Source: SG8-30 sp963715485
GTDB lineage: Bacteria; Pseudomonadota; Gammaproteobacteria; Steroidobacterales; Steroidobacteraceae
Direction of reading: 5' to 3'
Assembly (NCBI GenBank): GCA_963715485.1
Contig: OY970244.1
Location: 2,914,001 to 2,978,000 of the forward strand
Length of the DNA stretch: 64,000 bases
The translations under genes were made by a program, and so were the position numbers. Below are positions 42,422 to 52,268 of the stretch, in pieces. The notes beneath the pieces were generated by a model that saw nothing but the letters and a program-made list of their open reading frames with translations, did not search any database and had not been told where the DNA came from. The number at the start of each line of letters is the position of its first letter. Position 1 is the first letter of the stretch.

Positions 42422-44335
42422 ATGCGCGCCGAGCCGCAGCGCCCTTACGTACCTGCCGAAAGTACCATGCATGAACTGACGATCAGGGCCGTCGGCCTCG
42501 GCATCCTGTTCGGGATCGTCTTCGGTGCAGCCAACGCCTACCTCGGGCTGCGGGCGGGGCTTACGGTCAGCACCTCGATTCCCGTCGCGGTGATGACAGT
42601 GGCGATGTTCCGCATCCTCGGACGTTTCGGGCGCCAGGGAACGATTCTCGAGGCCAACCTCGCCCAGACCACGGGCTCCGCCTCGAGCTCGCTGGCCTCC
42701 GGAATCATTTTCACCCTGCCAGCATTGTTCATGTGGGGCATGCCACCCGATCTGCTGCAAATGATCCTGCTCGCCCTGTCCGGCGGGCTGCTCGGCGTCC
42801 TGTTCATGATCCCGTTGCGCGAACTCCTGATCGTGCGCGAGCACGGCAGGCTGCCCTATCCCGAGGGAACTGCCTGCGCCGAAGTCTTGAAGGCGAGCCA
42901 GGGCGGCGGTGTGCAGGCGAGCCACGTATTCCTCGGCCTCGGCCTGGGCGCCGCCTTCAAGGCACTGACTTCGTGGCTCAAGGTCGTGCCGGACCATGTG
43001 TCGCTGGCCTTTCCCTGGCCACGAAAGGCCGAGGTCAGCATGGACTTCTCCGCAGCATTGTTCGGAGTCGGCTATATCCTCGGGCCGCGGGTTGCCACCA
43101 TCATGGTCGGCGGCGGGCTACTTTCGGCGGTGGTGATCATTCCCGCCATCGCCTGGTGGGGCGAGGGACTGCCGGAGCCACTCTTTCCGGAGACCATCAA
43201 GACGGTGGCGCAGATGTCGTCGGCCGAGTTGTGGAGTCGCTATGTGCGCTATATCGGTGCCGGCGCAGTCGCCGCAGCTGGCATCCTCACCCTGATCCGC
43301 TCCATTCCGCTGATGCTGGAGAGTTTCCGGGCCGGTGCCGCGCAGTTCGGCAGGTCCAGCGCCGCCAGACAGGCGGCGCCGGCACGAACTGCCAGGGATC
43401 TACCGCTTTCGGTACTCGCGGGTGGCGCTGTCATTATCGTGCTGGTCATGGCTCTGGTACCTCAGGTATTCAGCGTCATCCATGGCGTGCCGCGCCAGCT
43501 GCTGGCGGCGCTGTGCGTCGTCATTTTTGCCTTCTTTTTCGTCACGGTCGCGGCACGGATCGTGGGCCTGGTGGGTGTGACGAGCAATCCAACGTCGGGC
43601 ATGACGATCGCCGCTCTGCTCGGAACGGCCGCGGTGTTCCTGGCGATTGGATGGACGGACGCGACCGGCAAGGCTGCCGCCCTGATGGTTGGCTGCGTGG
43701 TTGCCATTGCCGCCTCGATCTCTGGCGACACCTCACAGGACCTGAAGACCGGGTTCCTGCTCGGAGCGACGCCGCGTTACCAGCAGCTAGCGCAGCTGGT
43801 GGGCGTACTCACCTCGGCGACCTTCGTCTGCCTGTCGGTCCTGCTGCTGGCCGAGACCTTCGGTTTCGGAGGCAAGGACCTTCCGGCCCCGCAGGCCACC
43901 TTGATGAAGCTCGTCATCGATGGTGTGATCGACCAGTCCCTGCCCTGGGGACTGGTAGGCCTGGGGGCCGGCATCGCACTGCTCGCCGAGCTGCTGCGAA
44001 TCCCGTCACTGCCGTTCGCGGTCGGCGTCTACCTGCCACTCTCCACCATGACTCCAATCTTCCTCGGTGGCCTCCTGCGGTGGCTGATGACGCGGAATCA
44101 ACCCGCAGCCGAGGCCGAATCGCGTATCGACCGCGGTGTGCTACTGGGGTCCGGATTCGTGGGCGGCGAGGGTCTGCTCGGCGTCGCGCTGGCGGGCGCC
44201 GCCTTTGCGCTCGGCCACAAGCCGGAAGGCCTGGGCTACGCCTGGGCCGGCGACGCTGGCGGGAGGCTGCTCGGGGCGACGGCCTTCGCATTGCTGGTCG
44301 GGTGGTTCGTACGACGCGCTATGCTGCGCGACTGA
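42422..44335 (+). CDS. OPT-family oligopeptide transporter
   Basis: The 637-residue inner-membrane protein is an OPT-family carrier with about 14-16 hydrophobic helices. Characteristic stretches are GIVFGAANAYLGLRAGLTVS near the N-terminus, LPYPEGTACAEVLKA, and SGDTSQDLKTGFLLGATPRYQQ. Members import oligopeptides or metal-chelate complexes. The start ATG follows the trmO stop without a gap, so the genes are coupled. Which peptide or metal is carried is unknown. Confidence 0.92.
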   Translation: MRAEPQRPYVPAESTMHELTIRAVGLGILFGIVFGAANAYLGLRAGLTVSTSIPVAVMTVAMFRILGRFGRQGTILEANLAQTTGSASSSLASGIIFTLPALFMWGMPPDLLQMILLALSGGLLGVLFMIPLRELLIVREHGRLPYPEGTACAEVLKASQGGGVQASHVFLGLGLGAAFKALTSWLKVVPDHVSLAFPWPRKAEVSMDFSAALFGVGYILGPRVATIMVGGGLLSAVVIIPAIAWWGEGLPEPLFPETIKTVAQMSSAELWSRYVRYIGAGAVAAAGILTLIRSIPLMLESFRAGAAQFGRSSAARQAAPARTARDLPLSVLAGGAVIIVLVMALVPQVFSVIHGVPRQLLAALCVVIFAFFFVTVAARIVGLVGVTSNPTSGMTIAALLGTAAVFLAIGWTDATGKAAALMVGCVVAIAASISGDTSQDLKTGFLLGATPRYQQLAQLVGVLTSATFVCLSVLLLAETFGFGGKDLPAPQATLMKLVIDGVIDQSLPWGLVGLGAGIALLAELLRIPSLPFAVGVYLPLSTMTPIFLGGLLRWLMTRNQPAAEAESRIDRGVLLGSGFVGGEGLLGVALAGAAFALGHKPEGLGYAWAGDAGGRLLGATAFALLVGWFVRRAMLRD

Positions 44336-44353
44336 TCGCGCCCGGAGTCCACT

Positions 44354-45580
44354 TTGAACACTACACCCATCACCGCCGCATTCGTGACCGCCCTGCCCAA
44401 GACTGACCTGCACGTCCACCTGGATGGCTCGCTGCGACTGCCGACGCTGATCGAGCTTGCGCGCGAGGCCGCCGTTGTGTTGCCGAGCAACACCGAGGGC
44501 GGTCTGCGTGAAACCGTCTTCAAGGAGCGCTACGCGGGCCTGGGCGAATACCTCAGGGGCTTTCAGTACACCGTCGCGGCGCTTCAGACCAAAGAGGCCC
44601 TGGAGCGTGCCGCAATGGAACTCGCCGAGGACAATCAGCTCGAGGGCGTTCGCTACCTCGAGATCCGCTTCGCACCGCAGCTGCACGTACACCCGGGACT
44701 CGACGCGGTCCAGGCGATCGCCGCGGTCGACCGCGGGCTGCAGCGGGCCCGCGATGCCTGGAACCACCGGCCGGCAGTGGTCTCGGGCGAGGAACCGCCC
44801 TTCGAGTTCGGGATCATCTGCTGTGCCATGCGAATGTTCACCGGTGCGTTCAGCCAATACTACGCCACGCTGTTTGCCGCACATCCTTATGCTCGCACCA
44901 AGGAGTTGTACTCCATGGCCTCCATCGAGCTCGCCCGGGCTGCCGTGACCGCGCGCGACCAGCATGGCCTTCAGGTCGTGGGCTTCGATCTCGCCGGTGA
45001 GGAAGCAGGCTATCCGGCTGGCGACCACAAACCAGCGTACGACTACGCACACCGTCACTTCCTCAAGAAGACAGTACACGCCGGTGAGGCCTACGGACCC
45101 GAGTCGATCTTCCAGGCAATTACCGACCTGCACGCGGACCGCATCGGCCACGGCACTTACCTTCTAGAGCCGGATGCCATCCGCGACGCGGCCATTGAAG
45201 ACCGCGAGCATTATGTCGAGAGGCTTGGTAATTACATCGCCGACCGGCGCATCACGCTCGAAGTCTGCCTGACCAGCAACCTGCAAACGAATCCGCATCT
45301 GCGCCGGCTCGAGGAGCACACATTCAGCAAACTGCGGGCGGAGCGCCTGTCCACGACCATCTGCACGGACAACAGGCTCGTCAGCAACACCACCGTGACC
45401 AATGAGCTGTTGCTCGCCTGCACACACCTGGGGCTGGACCGGCACGACCTGAAGTCCATCATCATCTACGGCTTCAAGCGCAGCTTCTTTCCGGGCAGCT
45501 ACCTGCGCAAGCGCCAGTACGTGCGCCAGATCATCGACTACTACGACAAGGTCGAGGCGCGGCACCTCGGGCCAGGCTAG
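44354..45580 (+). CDS. Adenosine deaminase family protein
   Basis: Adenosine deaminases convert adenosine to inosine with a zinc ion. The 408 residues have the zinc ligands in DLHVHLDGS (His20, His22), then GFDLAGEEAG, VHAGEAYGP with the third His and catalytic Glu, RIGHGTYL and CLTSNLQTN. The last metal/substrate Asp lies in ICTDNRLVS rather than the common STDDP form; this variant occurs in a distinct ADA subgroup. Start is a TTG at 44354 with GGAG upstream. It is 18 bp after the OPT gene. Adenosine released by AhcY is a possible substrate. Confidence 0.87.
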   Translation: MNTTPITAAFVTALPKTDLHVHLDGSLRLPTLIELAREAAVVLPSNTEGGLRETVFKERYAGLGEYLRGFQYTVAALQTKEALERAAMELAEDNQLEGVRYLEIRFAPQLHVHPGLDAVQAIAAVDRGLQRARDAWNHRPAVVSGEEPPFEFGIICCAMRMFTGAFSQYYATLFAAHPYARTKELYSMASIELARAAVTARDQHGLQVVGFDLAGEEAGYPAGDHKPAYDYAHRHFLKKTVHAGEAYGPESIFQAITDLHADRIGHGTYLLEPDAIRDAAIEDREHYVERLGNYIADRRITLEVCLTSNLQTNPHLRRLEEHTFSKLRAERLSTTICTDNRLVSNTTVTNELLLACTHLGLDRHDLKSIIIYGFKRSFFPGSYLRKRQYVRQIIDYYDKVEARHLGPG

Positions 45581-45596
45581 CGCCGCGTCGGCAATA

Positions 45597-47348
45597 TCAA
45601 CGGTCCGCGCCGGTGATGACCTGCCGGAGTTGCACCGTTACGCGCGGGACCTCGCCAACCCTGGCCTGGCTGCTGACCTGGTCGATTTCGACGCTGAAAG
45701 TGGCGTCGCCGGTTTCCATGGTGGTGCGGAGCAATGGCACGAACAGGGTGCTCAAGGTCTGCCGGTCGGCGAACACCAGGCGTCCCGCGGTTGGCCCGGT
45801 AAAGTCCCGGCCTGCCCGAGCCGTCCCGTCGACGATGCGCCACGAGACCTGCGCCCTGCCTGTCGCCGGACCTTGCCGCCTGAGCCGCAGCGCCGCAGAT
45901 GTCGCTGCCCTGCTGACCGTCAACGATTCAGCGGCAAACGAGAAACTCTGTACCGGAACGGGTGCTGCGTCGACGGCAACCGCACCGTCGCGATCCGTAT
46001 CGTTGGGCGTCGGAGGGGCCGAGGAACTGGATTCTGCAACGGGCGTGTCGGGGACAAAGGCGACAGTCTCGGGCGCCTGGTCTGCTTCCCTGGCCGCCGG
46101 AATAGCGGAAGCCGCGGGCGTACTTGGTTCCGGCGCAGCTGGCAGCGGTCGTGTTCCGCCAGGAGTCATCTCGGGTCCAGCTACCAGCCAGATCAGGACC
46201 GCGGCCGCCGCAATGGCCGCCAAGATCACTCCTATGCTGGGTACGCTCGACCAAGGCAATCGCTGTGGCGCCAGCGGCTGTACCACTGGCTGGTTCTCCG
46301 CTACCGCCTGGCTGTCATTCCCGTGGTCCCCCGCCAGCATCGCGAACCATTGATTGACGGTGGCCGGGCGATCCTCCCGGTTCCATGCCAGACCTGCGCC
46401 AAGCGCCCGAACAACTGCCGAATCCAGTCCCGCCATCTCTGCCGGCTGGAGGCCGTGCGCCCGCGCCTCGAGGGCGTTCAGTCGACTGAAAGGGTGAACA
46501 CCGGCCAGCAGCTCGTATCCGACACAGGCAAGGCTGAATAAATCGTCGCGAGCTTCGGCTGGGAGCCCAGACAGGACTTCAGGACTGGCATAGGCGGGAG
46601 TAGCCAGCAGGCTTCCCGTTCCGGTCACCTGCGCCCCGTCCGGATTGCCTTCGACCGAGGCGGCACCGAAGTCGAGCAATCGAACACTGCCGCTGGAGGT
46701 GACCATGATGTTGCCGGGCTTTACGTCGCCGTGCACGACGCCCTGGTCATGTGCAGCGGCCAGTGCCTCGGCGCAGCCGGACAGGATGTGGAGGCGCTGC
46801 CCCAGTTCCGGCAGCGATGCACCATGGTCTCTAAGCATTTCTGCAACTGACTGGCCGTCGAGAAGTTCCATCACCTGGAACCAGGTGTCCCCATCGCAAT
46901 CGAGGTCGAAGACACGCAGTACGTTCGGGTGTGACAGTTGCCGCAGGCGGCGGAATTCGGTCCTAAGCCGCTCGATGGCGGCGCCCGAGTGTGCAAACTC
47001 CGGTCGCAGTGCCTTGATCGCGACATGGGCACCGGCAGTGTCGTTCGTCTCGCAACGCAAGTCACGGGCCCGGTAGACAATGCAGAACCCCCCGAAGCCG
47101 ATGGCCGCCTCGATGCGGTAGCGATCACGCAGGACCTGTCCGTCCGAGAGCGGTTCGCCATGGCGGCTGGCGGGCACGGCATCCTGCGCCAGGGTGACGC
47201 CCGCTGTTGACTCCGTCACGTCGACGACCGACATCGGCTCGAGCTCCGAGGTCGGATCTACCAGCTCGAGGGTCGGATCATCGTCAAGCAACCCATCGCG
47301 TCTAAACGATGAAACGCGCTCGCTCACGTGGCTCGACTCGACTGCCAT
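45597..47348 (-). CDS. Membrane Ser/Thr protein kinase with C-terminal Calx-beta domain
   Basis: Residues about 77-350 are a Hanks-type kinase: glycine loop IGFGGF (83-88), Lys112 in VAIKAL, HGD at 206-208 with Lys210 and Asn213, DFG at 226-228, and an APE-like ASPE. HGD in place of HRD means an RD-minus kinase, so activation-loop phosphorylation may not be needed. A membrane helix spans about residues 372-393, followed by a Pro/Ala/Thr-rich stretch and from about 470 a Calx-beta-like domain that would lie outside. AAGGA before the ATG at 47348 supports the start. It is convergent with the adenosine deaminase, 16 bp apart. Confidence 0.87.
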   Translation of the reverse strand: MAVESSHVSERVSSFRRDGLLDDDPTLELVDPTSELEPMSVVDVTESTAGVTLAQDAVPASRHGEPLSDGQVLRDRYRIEAAIGFGGFCIVYRARDLRCETNDTAGAHVAIKALRPEFAHSGAAIERLRTEFRRLRQLSHPNVLRVFDLDCDGDTWFQVMELLDGQSVAEMLRDHGASLPELGQRLHILSGCAEALAAAHDQGVVHGDVKPGNIMVTSSGSVRLLDFGAASVEGNPDGAQVTGTGSLLATPAYASPEVLSGLPAEARDDLFSLACVGYELLAGVHPFSRLNALEARAHGLQPAEMAGLDSAVVRALGAGLAWNREDRPATVNQWFAMLAGDHGNDSQAVAENQPVVQPLAPQRLPWSSVPSIGVILAAIAAAAVLIWLVAGPEMTPGGTRPLPAAPEPSTPAASAIPAAREADQAPETVAFVPDTPVAESSSSAPPTPNDTDRDGAVAVDAAPVPVQSFSFAAESLTVSRAATSAALRLRRQGPATGRAQVSWRIVDGTARAGRDFTGPTAGRLVFADRQTLSTLFVPLLRTTMETGDATFSVEIDQVSSQARVGEVPRVTVQLRQVITGADR

Positions 47349-47654
47349 GCAGAATCCTTCCCGCCCGCCCCGGAGAAAACAACCCTGGGAGTACAGACGA
47401 CTCGCCGTGGCGCGGATTACGGCCACCAGCATTGTGCGCTTCGATGCGGGGGCCGCCATCGGGCCGTTCCGCAACACCGGTTAAGACGCGCTTGACGCGC
47501 CATGTAAAAGATTACCCGTGCGAAGTCACCGCTGCGGGTCGAAAATCGGGCCATATGTAAAATGCGCGGCGAAAACCGGCGCCAAATAAGGCCGCTATGT
47601 CAAAACAGCGGCGTTGAGCCCAACCGTGGTGGCCCGGGCGAGGCCGGGTTTCAG
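47349..47654 (-). other. Intergenic region between AmpG-like and kinase genes
   Basis: This 306-bp stretch has no credible gene. On the minus strand a hairpin GCCGCT / AGCGGC (47591-47612, 10-nt loop) lies 43 bp after the AmpG-like stop and is followed by CTTATTTGG, a weak terminator form. Further on, two TTTTACATATGG/TTTTACATGG-like direct repeats (near 47565 and 47515) may be promoter or binding elements of the kinase gene. Confidence 0.4.
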
Positions 47655-48974
47655 CTAGCCCGCCTCGGGAAGCGGGGCACCCTTGGACAGCGGCAATTGC
47701 GCGGCCCGTGTGGAAGGCCTGAGGAAGGGCACGAGCAGCACCGGCAGCAGGACGAGCGCCGCATCGATATACATCACCGTTGCATAGCCCTGCGAATCGG
47801 CCAGGGCGCCCTGCCACATGTTGGTATACGAGATGGTCAGGTTCTTCAGGGCCATGTAGCCGGTAAACTGCGTCGCCGCGACCAACGGGTTGGTCAGGCC
47901 CATGAAGACCGCAGCGCTGGTGCCGTAGTGCATGCCCATGCACATGCTGAAGACCAGCGACGCGACGAAGTACTGGTTGATCGTTATGCCTTCCAGGCCG
48001 CCCGCAGTCGCGAGTGCGGTCGCCAGGTAGAGCGTCGGTAGCGTGGTCAGCAGGTACCACGCCGCCAGCATCTTTCTCTGCCCGTAGCGATCCGCCGCCC
48101 ATCCACCGGCCACGCAGCCGAGGCCCGAAAGGATGGTGCTGTAGATGTTGAGCTCGGCGATCTGGCCGTCGCTCATGCCGAGGTCCACCTGCATGGTGCT
48201 CGAGATGGATGAACTGAGCGCCATCGCGCCCATGGGCAGCAACGCGAATGCCACGCCCACCATCGGGCCCATGCCCGACTGAAAGAATCCGGCACCGAGT
48301 TCGCGGGCAAACGTCCTGACGTTGGCAACCAGCGCCGTCCAGATGTCGGCGGTCTTCTCCGTGACGCGGCCGGCCAGCGACGGGTCCTTCACGAAGATGA
48401 GCACGAAGGTGAAGATGGCCGTCAGCAGCAGGCTGACGTACAGGAATGACACGTCGAAGCCCCACTGCTGGGAAACGAACATTGCCCCGCCGCCGCCAAG
48501 TCCCTGGCCGATATAGGCGCCGCCGAACATGAAACCGTTGGCGGTTGCGCGCTCATCCTCCTTGAGCGTGTTGATTGCCAGCGAATCGATCGCGACATCC
48601 TGCGTGGCGGAAAAGAAATTGTGTACCAGGACCAACGTAATGAGCAGGTCGAAGTTCCTGGCGTAGTCAACCTGCGCAACGCCGAAAAGCGTAACGATCA
48701 TCAGGGCCTGGCACAGGACGATCCAGCCCTTGCGGCCGCCAAAGCGTTGCAGCTTCACCAGGTCGACGAGCGGTGCCCAGGCCCACTTGAAGGCCCAAGG
48801 CAGGTAGAACGATCCGACAAAGGCACCTATCTGCGCCACATCGAGGCCCTGCCGGCGCATGTAGGCGGCCATGGCGACCGCTGCGAAGCCCAGGGGAATT
48901 CCCTCCGAAACGTACAGGATTCCGAAGGTGGCCAGGCGGCCGTTACGGCTGCCAAGGAGATTCCTCGAGAGCAT
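47655..48974 (-). CDS. MFS transporter, AmpG-like permease
   Basis: The 439-residue protein has about 12 hydrophobic helices and the AmpG/PAT look: LYVSEGIPLGFAAVAMAAYMRR near the N-terminus, the WAPLVD segment in helix 2-3 and SATQDVAIDSLAI in helix 4-5. AmpG imports anhydromuropeptides from cell-wall turnover, which would feed the recycling ligase Mpl encoded at 13.4-14.8 kb; that link is inferred, since other PAT-family members carry other solutes. GGGGGAA before the ATG at 48974 sets the start. Confidence 0.83.
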   Translation of the reverse strand: MLSRNLLGSRNGRLATFGILYVSEGIPLGFAAVAMAAYMRRQGLDVAQIGAFVGSFYLPWAFKWAWAPLVDLVKLQRFGGRKGWIVLCQALMIVTLFGVAQVDYARNFDLLITLVLVHNFFSATQDVAIDSLAINTLKEDERATANGFMFGGAYIGQGLGGGGAMFVSQQWGFDVSFLYVSLLLTAIFTFVLIFVKDPSLAGRVTEKTADIWTALVANVRTFARELGAGFFQSGMGPMVGVAFALLPMGAMALSSSISSTMQVDLGMSDGQIAELNIYSTILSGLGCVAGGWAADRYGQRKMLAAWYLLTTLPTLYLATALATAGGLEGITINQYFVASLVFSMCMGMHYGTSAAVFMGLTNPLVAATQFTGYMALKNLTISYTNMWQGALADSQGYATVMYIDAALVLLPVLLVPFLRPSTRAAQLPLSKGAPLPEAG

Positions 48975-49114
48975 CTGGTTCCCCCGTCTACTGTCCGGCT
49001 GGCTGCCAAGCTGCGCCCGCCGTCCGGGGCGGAAGATATCATCAGCCAGTAGCGAACCGCACCCCAATCACGGCAACGCCCGGCTTCCCCGCCTCAAGTG
49101 CCGAGCCAGCGGCC

Positions 49115-51391
49115 TCAGGCCGCCTGGCGAAGCGGCTGCGGCCGGCCAATTACGTAGCCCTGTGCGAAATCAATGCCCATGCCGCGCGCTGTCTCGAGCG
49201 AGGCGCTGTCTTCAACCTGCTCCGCAATCAGCCGGAAATTGAGCGTCCGGGCGAGCCGCACGATCGCGGCGACCATCGCCTGGTTCACCGCATCATGCGA
49301 CAGATTTCGCATGAAGGTCCCGTCGATCTTTATGTAGTCCATGGACAGGTTCTTCAGGTTGGAAAATGCCCCAAGATCATTGCCGAAGTCGTCCAGCGCA
49401 AACTGGCAGCCCATGCCGTGCAGGACGCCAATGAAGCGCTGCGCCAGCTCGAGGTTGCCGGTGACGGCGTTCTCGGTCACCTCGAAGCACACCTGTGACG
49501 GCGGCACACCGGTGTGGTCCAGAGTCTCGACCACGAACTCGAGGAACGAAGGGTCGCCAAGCGTCTGCCCGGACAGGTTGATCGCCACGCTCTTGCCGCC
49601 CGTCAGGTGGATGGCGCCGCTGGCCAGCGCTGCCAGCGTCGTCTGGACCACCCAGCGGTCGACCAGGGCCATCAAGCGGTAACGCTCCGCGGCCTGCATG
49701 AATTCGCCTGGCGCGGCCGTCCGGCCCGATTCGTCTCGCAGCCTGAGCAGGACCTCGAGGCTGGGGCCGTCGGCGCCTCCCTCCCGCGCCGCGATGATTG
49801 GCTGCGCATACAACTCGAACAGGCCGTCCCGAAGCGCGGCCTGCAGGCGCTGCAGCCACTGGATCTCTCCGCTGTGGCGGGCTACCGCCTCGTCCCTGGC
49901 GGAATACACGTGCACGTGACTGCCGTCATTCTGCTTGGCGACGTAGCAGGCCGAATCCGCCGCGCTCATGACATCCTCGATTTCGCCACCTTCCCGGCCC
50001 ACCTCCACCAACCCGACACTTACGCCGATGCTGAAGATGCGGTCCTTCCAGACGAAGCGGTAATCGTTGACCGAGCGGCATACATCGCCGGCTATCTGGC
50101 GCGCCTTGTCCAGCGGGCAACTGATCAGCAGGATGCCGAATTCGTCACCGCCAAGGCGTGCCACGGTGTCGGAATCGCGGACCGCGTCGCGCAGCAGTGT
50201 CGCGATCTCGCGCAGCATGTTGTCACCTGCCATGTGGCCGCAGGTGTCGTTGACGGCCTTGAACCGGTCGAGATCGAGATAGCACATGACGTGTGTCTGC
50301 TGGCTGCCGCGGGACACCTCGATCGACTCGGCCAGTCGCCGCTCGAATTCCCGGCGGTTGACCAGGCCGGTCAGGGCGTCGTGGCTCGCCTGATAGGACA
50401 TCTGCCTGGCGAGGCCGCGCAGTTCGCTGACGTCGTGCAGGACGACGGCGACGCCGTTGACCTCACCATGCTCGGCAATGATCGGCGCGGCCGACAACTC
50501 GACACTACGTTCCTCGCCGGTGGCCCGCGCCAACATGAGCGCGCGGCGACCCAGGCTCACCCGTCGCTGGTTGGCGATGCATTGTCTCACCGGATCCTGC
50601 AAGGGCCGGCGGTCATGGTCATCCACGAATGAGGCGACTTCGGTCAACTCCTTGCCAGCCGCCTCCGTCCTCGACGTGCCGGTCAGCTCCTCTGCGATCC
50701 GGTTCATGAAGTCGATCCGGCCCTGGGTATCGGTCGTAATCAGGCCCTCGCCGATGGAGTCCAGGGTGAGCTGCGCACGGCCGTCTGCCCGGGGCGTTGC
50801 TGATCCCGTCGCGACCGGCAGCATCTCGACTGCAGAGAACACGATGACGCGGGTCTTGCCGAGCTCCAGCGTCGTACCCTTGAGCTCCAGGCGGGTAACC
50901 TGCCCGTGCGCGTCGGTGACCTCGATCTCCGTGACCTCCGGCGCTTCCTCGCCCGCCAGCCGGCGTGTGACACCGGCCTGCACGAGCCCGGCGTACTCGG
51001 GGGATACGAGCTCGGCCAGTGTCCGACCGAGCACGGCCTCCGGTTCGAGCCCGAGAAGTGAAAACAACGCCGGGTTGGCAGCCTCGATTCTTTCTCGATG
51101 CACCAGCACTGGCTCATGCACGGATGCGACCAGGGCGCGCAGCATCGACCGGTCGGAGTCGGCCTCGCCGCGTTCTGCGAGTACCCGCGCCGCTCTCGTG
51201 AAGCGCGAGGCCAGGGTGTCCCCCGGGGAGTCGTCGGCTGGCAGCTCCCCGCCGCGCGAGGCGGCAGCAGTTTCAACGGCATCGGCTACTTCTGACGCAC
51301 GAACGAGCTCGCGACGCTGCCTCAAGACCACCGTCAGCAAGATGGCCACAAGCAGCGCCAGTCCGCTGCTGGCGATTTCAAGCCCGGTCAT
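49115..51391 (-). CDS. PAS-GGDEF-EAL protein (c-di-GMP turnover)
   Basis: From the ATG at 51391 the 758 residues start with one membrane helix (about 6-23), then two PAS domains (around 90-190 and 200-320), a GGDEF domain with an intact RLGGDEFG near residue 413, and an EAL domain from about 500. The EAL core reads SLEVLLR, keeping the catalytic Glu, and DDFGNDLGAFSNL and DYIKIDGTFM are present, so both synthesis and breakdown of cyclic di-GMP are possible. No I-site RxxD is obvious before GGDEF. A longer form from a GTG at 51466 is possible. It is divergent from pcm. Confidence 0.93.
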   Translation of the reverse strand: MTGLEIASSGLALLVAILLTVVLRQRRELVRASEVADAVETAAASRGGELPADDSPGDTLASRFTRAARVLAERGEADSDRSMLRALVASVHEPVLVHRERIEAANPALFSLLGLEPEAVLGRTLAELVSPEYAGLVQAGVTRRLAGEEAPEVTEIEVTDAHGQVTRLELKGTTLELGKTRVIVFSAVEMLPVATGSATPRADGRAQLTLDSIGEGLITTDTQGRIDFMNRIAEELTGTSRTEAAGKELTEVASFVDDHDRRPLQDPVRQCIANQRRVSLGRRALMLARATGEERSVELSAAPIIAEHGEVNGVAVVLHDVSELRGLARQMSYQASHDALTGLVNRREFERRLAESIEVSRGSQQTHVMCYLDLDRFKAVNDTCGHMAGDNMLREIATLLRDAVRDSDTVARLGGDEFGILLISCPLDKARQIAGDVCRSVNDYRFVWKDRIFSIGVSVGLVEVGREGGEIEDVMSAADSACYVAKQNDGSHVHVYSARDEAVARHSGEIQWLQRLQAALRDGLFELYAQPIIAAREGGADGPSLEVLLRLRDESGRTAAPGEFMQAAERYRLMALVDRWVVQTTLAALASGAIHLTGGKSVAINLSGQTLGDPSFLEFVVETLDHTGVPPSQVCFEVTENAVTGNLELAQRFIGVLHGMGCQFALDDFGNDLGAFSNLKNLSMDYIKIDGTFMRNLSHDAVNQAMVAAIVRLARTLNFRLIAEQVEDSASLETARGMGIDFAQGYVIGRPQPLRQAA

Positions 51392-51605
51392 GCCGTCGCG
51401 TATCCCCTTGGGCACAGTTCCGGCAAGGGATCGAACCCGTGCCACGCCCTTGTATGTTGTCAGCACACGACGATTCGCAGCATATCGTAAGGTGGTGGAG
51501 ACACCTGTGGCGATTCACCATAATGAGGCATGCATCCGGCTTGTCGGCCCCCGGATCAGGCCGTAATCTTCCGGGCCCCGACCCACTCGAACCGCGAGCC
51601 CATCC

Positions 51606-52262
51606 ATGAGCCTCGATGTCGAATTTTCGCGCCGCCAGATGATCGACCAGCAGGTGCGAGCCTGGGACGTGCTGGACGACCACGTGCTGGAGGCGCTGGC
51701 CAGTGTGCCGCGTGAACATTTCGTGCCGGAAGCTTACCGCGAGGTCGCCTTCGCCGACACGGCGATCCCCCTCGGACATGGCCAGTCGATGCTGCCCCCC
51801 AAGGTCGAGGGACGTTGCCTTCAGGCGTTGGCGATCGGCCGCGATGACAATGTGCTTGAGATTGGTACCGGCAGCGGCTTCTTTGCAGCCTGCCTCGCCC
51901 GAATGGGTCGGAAGGTCCACACGCTGGAGATCCTTCCGGAACTGGCGCAGGGTGCGGAACGCGCCCTGAAGGGCCTCTCGGTGACCAACGTCACTGTCGA
52001 GAGCGCCGATGCAGCTAAGCTCGCGTCGGATCCGCGTTACGACGTCATCGCCGTCACGGCGTCACTGCCGGTCTACGATCCACGCTTCGAGCGCGCGCTG
52101 AACCCCGGCGGGCGCCTGTTTGTCGTGGTCGGCAGCGGACCCGTCATGGACGCGCGGCTCGTTACGCGGGAAAACGAGGACCAGTGGGTCGATGAAGTCC
52201 TGTTCGAGACCGTCGTGACGCCGATGATCAACGCGCCCCGCCCCGGTGCATTCACTTTCTGA
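51606..52262 (+). CDS. pcm: Protein-L-isoaspartate O-methyltransferase
   Basis: Pcm methylates isoaspartyl residues in damaged proteins using SAM. The 218 residues include MIDQQVRAWDV, VPREHFVPEAYREVAFADTAI, GHGQSMLPPK and the SAM-binding VLEIGTGSGFFAACLA. Length and motif order are normal for the pcm-like form found beside tolC in many gammaproteobacteria. The C-terminus GAFTF follows a short family-typical tail. It is followed after 6 bp by the rhodanese gene. Confidence 0.92.
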   Translation: MSLDVEFSRRQMIDQQVRAWDVLDDHVLEALASVPREHFVPEAYREVAFADTAIPLGHGQSMLPPKVEGRCLQALAIGRDDNVLEIGTGSGFFAACLARMGRKVHTLEILPELAQGAERALKGLSVTNVTVESADAAKLASDPRYDVIAVTASLPVYDPRFERALNPGGRLFVVVGSGPVMDARLVTRENEDQWVDEVLFETVVTPMINAPRPGAFTF

Positions 52263-52268
52263 GGCAAC

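Noticed and set aside
42733..44406. Long same-strand open frame within the OPT gene
   Set aside because: Out-of-frame shadow of a clear membrane transporter.
49115..51391. EAL domain judged inactive because it reads EVL
   Set aside because: The catalytic Glu is kept and the DDFG motif is intact; the middle residue varies in active enzymes.
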